Assembly: GCA_001919995.1 (NCBI GenBank)
Contig: MNIY01000099.1
Location: 1 to 10,446 of the forward strand
DNA length: 10,446 nucleotides
Direction: 5' to 3'
Origin: Ktedonobacter sp. 13_1_20CM_4_53_11
GTDB taxonomy: Bacteria; Chloroflexota; Ktedonobacteria; Ktedonobacterales; Ktedonobacteraceae
Each line of letters starts with the position of its first letter. Within the stretch, counting starts at the first letter, position 1. The position numbers and the translations under genes are program-made. The notes beneath the pieces were generated by a model, which saw nothing but the letters and a program-made list of their open reading frames with translations, had not been told where the DNA came from and searched no databases. Below, one piece after another: positions 6,941 through 10,446 of this stretch.

Positions 6941-7847
6941 ATGGTTGATACACGTGTAGGGAGCAAAACTTTAGTGGATGTACGCGACCTCAAGATGCAC
7001 TTCCCTTTGACGAGGGGCATCATCTTCCAGAGGGTTGTAGGCCATGTTCGCGCGGTGGATGGTGTCAGTTTTAGTATTGAGCGGGGACAGACGCTTGGTC
7101 TGGTGGGAGAGAGTGGATCTGGCAAGACCACCATTGGCCGCACCATCGTGCGACTCTATAAACCCACTGGCGGTCAGGTCCTCTTTCGCCGAACCAATGC
7201 ATGTCTACAATATTGGCTCCAGTAGTGAGATTCGCGAGAAAACGGCTGAATTGCTGAGTGTCGTTGGTCTGCGTGCTGAGTACATTGACCGCTACCCTCA
7301 CGAGTTTAGTGGTGGACAGCGACAACGTATCGCGGTTGCGCGCGCCCTGGCGATCAATCCAGAATTTGTGATTGCCGACGAACCTGTGTCCGCACTTGAT
7401 GTCTCCGTGCGCGCGCAGGTACTCAATTTGTTGCAGCGACTGCAAAAGCAATTTGATCTGACGTACCTCTTCGTTTCTCATGATCTGAGCGTGGTGCGCC
7501 ATGTTGCTGACCGCATTGCAGTGATGTACCTGGGAAAGATTGTCGAACTGGCCGACCGAGATGAACTCTATGCTACTCCAAAGCATCCTTATACTCAGGC
7601 CTTGCTTTCAGCGGTACCTATCCCTGATCCGAAAGTTGAGAAACGTCGCCAGCGCATCATTCTATCGGGCGATTTGCCCAGCCCTATTAATATTCCTTCA
7701 GGTTGCCGTTTTCATACCCGGTGCCCGATGGCGCAGCAGATTTGTCGAGAAGTAGAGCCGGCTTTCGAGGCAAAAGAAGGTCGTGAGCACTACGCTGCCT
7801 GTCACTTCTCGGAGGAAGTCAGCCTCGTTACAAAGCGCGAATTCTAA
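6941..7847 (+). pseudogene. dppF: Disrupted ABC importer ATPase, DppF/OppF type
   Basis: This should be the second ATPase of the importer, but it is broken. The 5' part (6941 to about 7186) reads [20 protein letters not shown] onward, with Walker [10 protein letters not shown] at residues 56-64, up to TGGQVLF; it then runs 12 residues out of frame to a stop at 7223-7225. The 3' part, in another frame from about 7185 ([11 protein letters not shown]) to TAA 7847, has signature FSGGQRQR, Walker B FVIADEP, the switch His in FVSHDLSVV and a cysteine-containing C-terminal domain ([10 protein letters not shown] and QQIC). Against normal family members about 40 residues between VLF and AEP are absent, including the Q-loop (IFQDP-type motif). 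The frame offset requires a loss of 3n+2 bases, so about 122 or 125. Both halves otherwise look well conserved, so the event is recent or an assembly artefact. AAGGAG (6925-6930) serves the start. Residues after ATG 7197 could make a Walker-A-less fragment, but I see no ribosome site for it. Confidence 0.88.
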
Positions 7848-7895
7848 GGGCGGCGGGCGTCACACCTTCGATGGCGCTTCCGCCCTCAGTGTTTT
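7847..7895 (+). terminator. Intrinsic terminator of the import operon
   Basis: AGGGCGG (7847-7853) pairs with CCGCCCT (7880-7886). Inside it, GCGTCA pairs with TGGCGC (one G-T wobble), giving a long two-part GC-rich stem. TTTT follows at 7892-7895 after a short CAGTG. It begins at the last base of the operon's stop codon, the expected place for operon termination. Confidence 0.7.
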
Positions 7896-8236
7896 CACCT
7901 CGTAAAACTGCAGTATGCCGTAAAGCCGCGCGCGTATTGATACATAATGACCCATCAAGGTATGTTATCAGTGACAACTTTCTAAACCGAAGAACCTGCT
8001 ACACTGGATAATAAACCTACGGATGAGAAACCAACCTTTACCATTTCACGTAATCAAACATAAGAAGTACTAACATTTTTTGTAGTGCCCATTTGTAGCT
8101 AGTTTCCTTTCAGTCATACCTGGATCTTTCAGTTACATTTGCGCTATGAGATGCTTGAAAAGTTATTTGTACACCCGACTCTTTAGCCGCCTATCTCGTA
8201 TTGAATGTACTTCTCAATCCTGGGGAGGGTGTATTG
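7896..8236 (+). promoter_or_regulatory. Gene-free region upstream of the 171-aa gene
   Basis: No gene is supported in these roughly 340 bases; it is AT-richer than the operon. The best promoter-like pair is TTGATA (7937-7942) with TATGTT (7961-7966), spacer 18. An imperfect dyad GATACATA (7939-7946) / TATGTTATC (7961-7969) overlaps both hexamers. That promoter would leave a leader of more than 250 bases before the next gene, which is long; GATAAT (8007-8012) without a -35 is another option. No tRNA-like or known riboswitch fold was recognised. Confidence 0.3.
8224..8228 (+). promoter_or_regulatory. Ribosome binding site GGAGG selecting ATG 8237
   Basis: GGAGG lies 8 bases before ATG 8237. 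An upstream in-frame TTG at 8201 would place this site inside the coding region and has no ribosome site of its own, so 8237 is chosen. The resulting N-terminus MKKWLLLSLVL is a normal export/anchor signal. Confidence 0.7.
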
Positions 8237-8752
8237 ATGAAAAAGTGGTTACTACTTTCTCTCGTTCTGATAGTTGTGGTGGTGAGCATTCTTGTTATCC
8301 GTGGACGATTAGACACCCCCAAGCCTGTTGTGTATGGATCGCTTCTAGTCAGGGTGCCAAATAGCGCCTATAAATACTCCCTCTGTAGCGAAGCCTTCTC
8401 GTTTGCCAAAGCGCCAGCTGATAATCCATATAAAACGGATTTCACATTTCATGATCCATTTCGCAAAGCAATGGATACGATCATTCCGCGTTTCTTAGGT
8501 TACGATAATCAGAGTCAGATCGTAAGCTTTAGCGTAAAAATTATCATCGACCAGGTTGCTACCTTTGATCAGACCATTTCGCACATCCAGGGAACGGATG
8601 GTATCTCCATCTTGATACCTAATACTGAAAACCAGTTACAGCATTCCAGTGTGCCACAGTTTATTATCAGTCTTTCAGAACATAGAGGGAACTTGGCCGT
8701 GCTCGATTATACCTGCCCTGACCAGTGGATATGGTCAGCTATGAAAACCTGA
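8237..8752 (+). CDS. Small signal-anchored protein of unknown function
   Basis: A 171-aa protein I do not recognise. Residues 1-3 are basic and 4-22 form one very hydrophobic segment (LLLSLVLIVVVVSILV), followed by RGR. There is no lipobox and no clear signal-peptidase site, so it is probably an inner-membrane-anchored protein with about 148 residues outside. The exported part has alternating hydrophobic strands (YGSLLVRV, IVSFSVKIIID, QFIISLSE), suggesting a small beta-rich domain. Its only two cysteines, 50 and 160, could form one disulfide joining the ends of the domain. No catalytic motif is visible. It stands alone after the import operon's terminator and converges with the exporter genes, so neighbours give no functional clue. 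Confidence 0.7.
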   Translation: MKKWLLLSLVLIVVVVSILVIRGRLDTPKPVVYGSLLVRVPNSAYKYSLCSEAFSFAKAPADNPYKTDFTFHDPFRKAMDTIIPRFLGYDNQSQIVSFSVKIIIDQVATFDQTISHIQGTDGISILIPNTENQLQHSSVPQFIISLSEHRGNLAVLDYTCPDQWIWSAMKT

Positions 8753-8779
8753 TTGCCTGCTCGTGCCGGGTCACCTTGG

Positions 8780-8801
8780 AACCGGAGCCATGCTCCTGGT
8801 T
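8780..8801. terminator. Weak hairpin between convergent genes
   Basis: AACC-GGAG (8780-8787) pairs with CTCC-GGTT (8793-8801) with one bulged T at 8797 and loop CCATG. It lies in the 70-base gap between the 171-aa gene and the convergent exporter permease, where a bidirectional terminator would be expected. Neither strand has a T-run after it, so its activity is doubtful. Confidence 0.3.
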
Positions 8802-8822
8802 GGATAAACATTCTGCCCAATC

Positions 8823-9605
8823 TCATTCCCATTGAAACGTTCTTATAGCAATGACAAGCACAGCAAGGGCCCAAACGGCGAGCACCACTAAAGCGAAACC
8901 AGGAAATGCTGTGCCATTGCTCATAGTTGCTTGCAGGGCCTGCGTAAATGCAGCAGCCGGTAGAAACTGAGCGATGGCGGCAACCGGAGCCGGGAGATGA
9001 CTCAAGGGCAGGATGCCACCTCCGAGCAGGACAAAAAGCAGGAAGAGTGCGTTAGCCCCTGCCAATGTGATTTCAGCCCGCAGCGCGCCAGCCATAGCCA
9101 GGCCAATAGCGGCAAAAGTGACTGTACCAAGTGCCATTACCAGGATGGCAAGCAATGGTGAACCAGCAGGTTGCCAACCATAGAGTGTCACTGCGACCCC
9201 CACTACCAGTATTACCTGGACTACTTCCAGCACCAGAATAGAGATGACTTTCGCAATTATCAGCCCGCTCCGTGACAGCGGCGATGCGCCAAGGCGCTTT
9301 AGCACGCCGTAGTAGCGTTCATAGGCAGTTGCGATACCAAGGTTCACCATCCCCGCAGCCATCACCGCCAGCGCGAGTATTCCCGGGAGAAGAAAGTTGA
9401 CGGCGTGACCGTTGACCACCGTGGCAATATTCAGCGATGTAAAGAAGATGAGTAAAATGACTGGAACAATCAATGTAATCAATATGTTCTCACCGCGTCG
9501 CAGTGTGAGAAGCAATTCAAATTGTGTCTGGATTAGAATCTGGCGCAAGCGAGGTGCCGCTTTGTTCCTGCCTCCTGTATGCTGATCCAATGTCTGTATC
9601 GCCAT
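8823..9605 (-). CDS. ABC-2 type exporter permease
   Basis: The membrane subunit of an ABC exporter whose ATPase is encoded immediately upstream on the same strand. The 260-aa length and layout fit the ABC-2 membrane family: a cytoplasmic N-terminus with an amphipathic connector helix (about 18-38), then six membrane segments near 41-59, 71-93, 117-141, 149-173, 181-201 and 236-254. The family-typical cytoplasmic loop YERYYGVLKRLGASPLSRS (95-113) is present, as is an ILPLSHLPAPV-type re-entrant stretch near 198-208. The ATG at 9605 lies 2 bases after the ATPase stop, implying translational coupling. Family members export drugs, lipids, polysaccharides or heme, or mediate antibiotic self-resistance; the substrate here cannot be told. 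No partner second permease is in view, so a homodimer is likely. Confidence 0.9.
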   Translation of the reverse strand: MAIQTLDQHTGGRNKAAPRLRQILIQTQFELLLTLRRGENILITLIVPVILLIFFTSLNIATVVNGHAVNFLLPGILALAVMAAGMVNLGIATAYERYYGVLKRLGASPLSRSGLIIAKVISILVLEVVQVILVVGVAVTLYGWQPAGSPLLAILVMALGTVTFAAIGLAMAGALRAEITLAGANALFLLFVLLGGGILPLSHLPAPVAAIAQFLPAAAFTQALQATMSNGTAFPGFALVVLAVWALAVLVIAIRTFQWE

Positions 9606-9607
9606 AA

Positions 9608-10446
9608 TTATTCTCGCACCTCTGCCCCTGTTAGTCGCAGGAACAAATCTTCTAGCGAACCATGCCCTACATGCAGTTCAGAAAGGGTGATGTTATTGTC
9701 GCGCAACCACGCGGTAAGCTCTGCTAAAAGTGTTGGAACTGCCTCTGTCTCTATCAAATAGCTGCTCGGGCGAATCTCTTCGGCCCTTTGTGCGGCTGGT
9801 AGAGCCGCTAATTGTGTGCAATCCAGGCCGGTTGGAGCTACAAAGCGCACAGTAGTGGCATTTTGCACGCCCATCATTTGTGAAGGGGTATCGAGCGCTA
9901 CCAGCCGCCCGTGATCGATAATGGCTACGCGGTCGGCTAACCGTTCTGCTTCATCCATCAAGTGCGTGGTCAATAACACTGTCGCTCCTCGCTGTTTCAG
10001 GTCGCGAATTATCTCCCATGTTGCCAAACGTGCCTGTGGATCCATACCCGCTGTTGGTTCGTCCAAAAAGACAAGCGAGGGATTGCCCACCAGTGCGACC
10101 GCCAGCGCTAAACGGCGTTTCTGCCCACCTGACAATCGGCGGCAGCGTGTCCTCGCTGCCGCCGAAAGTCCAACGCGTTCTAGCAATGCATCGATATTTT
10201 GAGGTTCTCGGAAGTAACCTGCATAGAGGCGCAGTATCTCGCGAGCCGTCAAAGCGGGGTATAGTCCGTCTTGTTGCAGCATAACACCAATAAGCGGCTT
10301 CAGTGACTGGGCTTGGCGTATGGGATCGCGCCCCAGGACGCGAACACTCCCTTGATCGGGCCTTCTGTATCCCTCCAGCGTTTCCACTGTTGTGGTCTTG
10401 CCAGCACCGTTAGGTCCCAGCAGGGCAAAGACCTCTCCTCTATGAA
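9608..10446 (-). CDS. ABC-2 exporter ATPase (N-terminus outside window)
   Basis: The energy-coupling subunit for the neighbouring permease, of the drug/lipid-export type (CcmA/DrrA-like). The reading frame is open from 10444 to the window edge, so the GTG at 10387 is not the start. Upstream of it the frame reads GEVFALLGPNGAGKTTTVE, which contains Walker A. Further motifs in order are Q-loop VMLQQDGLYP, signature LSGGQKRRL, Walker B LVFLDEPTAGMDP and the switch His in TTHLMDEAERLADR. After about 200 visible residues comes the regulatory C-terminal extension typical of this class (VRFVAPTG onward, ending LEDLFLRLTGAEVRE). The stop TAA (9610-9608) is 2 bases from the permease ATG. Only the first few tens of residues are missing. 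Confidence 0.93.
   Translation of the reverse strand, partial: HRGEVFALLGPNGAGKTTTVETLEGYRRPDQGSVRVLGRDPIRQAQSLKPLIGVMLQQDGLYPALTAREILRLYAGYFREPQNIDALLERVGLSAAARTRCRRLSGGQKRRLALAVALVGNPSLVFLDEPTAGMDPQARLATWEIIRDLKQRGATVLLTTHLMDEAERLADRVAIIDHGRLVALDTPSQMMGVQNATTVRFVAPTGLDCTQLAALPAAQRAEEIRPSSYLIETEAVPTLLAELTAWLRDNNITLSELHVGHGSLEDLFLRLTGAEVRE

Noticed and set aside
7044..7184. Upstream part of the long open frame running 7044-7847
   Set aside because: Before about 7185 this frame is an out-of-frame reading of the Walker A half of the ATPase; only the part after 7185 is real protein.
8201..8236. TTG at 8201 as the start of the 171-aa protein
   Set aside because: It lacks a ribosome site and would bury the good GGAGG at 8224-8228 inside the gene and put hydrophilic residues ahead of the signal anchor.
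10385..10387. GTG at 10387 as the start of the exporter ATPase
   Set aside because: The frame stays open to the window edge and encodes the Walker A motif upstream, so the gene begins outside the window.
1..10446. CRISPR array, tRNA/rRNA genes, insertion sequences, defence or phage modules
   Set aside because: No spaced direct repeats, tRNA-like arms, transposase motifs or terminal inverted repeats were seen on reading both strands; the genes are transport-related or unknown.

Overview
The window looks like chromosomal DNA of a mid-GC bacterium. Gene style suggests Ktedonobacteria (Chloroflexota): a lipoprotein-type solute-binding protein with a Ser/Gly-rich linker, GTG and TTG starts beside strong AGGAGG-type ribosome sites, and a large single-pass protein of no recognised family. 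That assignment is an impression from reading, not a search result.

Layout. (1) 1-89 is the last 28 codons of a family-5 solute-binding protein; its C-terminal tail closely matches the tail of the complete binding protein downstream. (2) 119-1597, on the same strand and 29 bases later, encodes a 492-aa single-pass membrane protein of unknown function; a perfect 8-bp inverted repeat straddles its stop codon. (3) 1812-7847 is a complete oligopeptide/dipeptide/nickel-type ABC import cluster: binding lipoprotein, two permeases (DppB- and DppC-like) and two ATPases (DppD- and DppF-like). A 390-base gap separates the binding protein from the permeases. It holds a strong hairpin and a second promoter candidate, so the binding protein is probably made at a different level from the membrane complex. 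A good hairpin terminator follows the last gene. (4) The last ATPase is broken. Its Walker A half and its signature/Walker B half lie in different frames, and about 40 residues including the Q-loop are absent. This fits a deletion of roughly 122 or 125 bases, or an assembly error.

(5) 7848-8236 has no gene beyond the terminator and weak promoter-like sequence. (6) 8237-8752 encodes a small 171-aa signal-anchored protein of unknown function. (7) 8823-10446 on the minus strand is an ABC-2 type exporter pair: an ATPase whose N-terminus runs off the window, and its permease, separated by 2 bases. It converges on the 171-aa gene.

Together: the import cluster would capture a peptide-like or similar ligand at the cell surface and bring it in using ATP, but as read it lacks one intact ATPase. 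The exporter pair is an independent transport unit. I see no CRISPR array, tRNA, rRNA, insertion sequence, phage gene or defence gene. The least explained items are the 492-aa protein between two paralogous binding proteins, the disrupted DppF-like gene, and the structured non-coding gaps in the operon.
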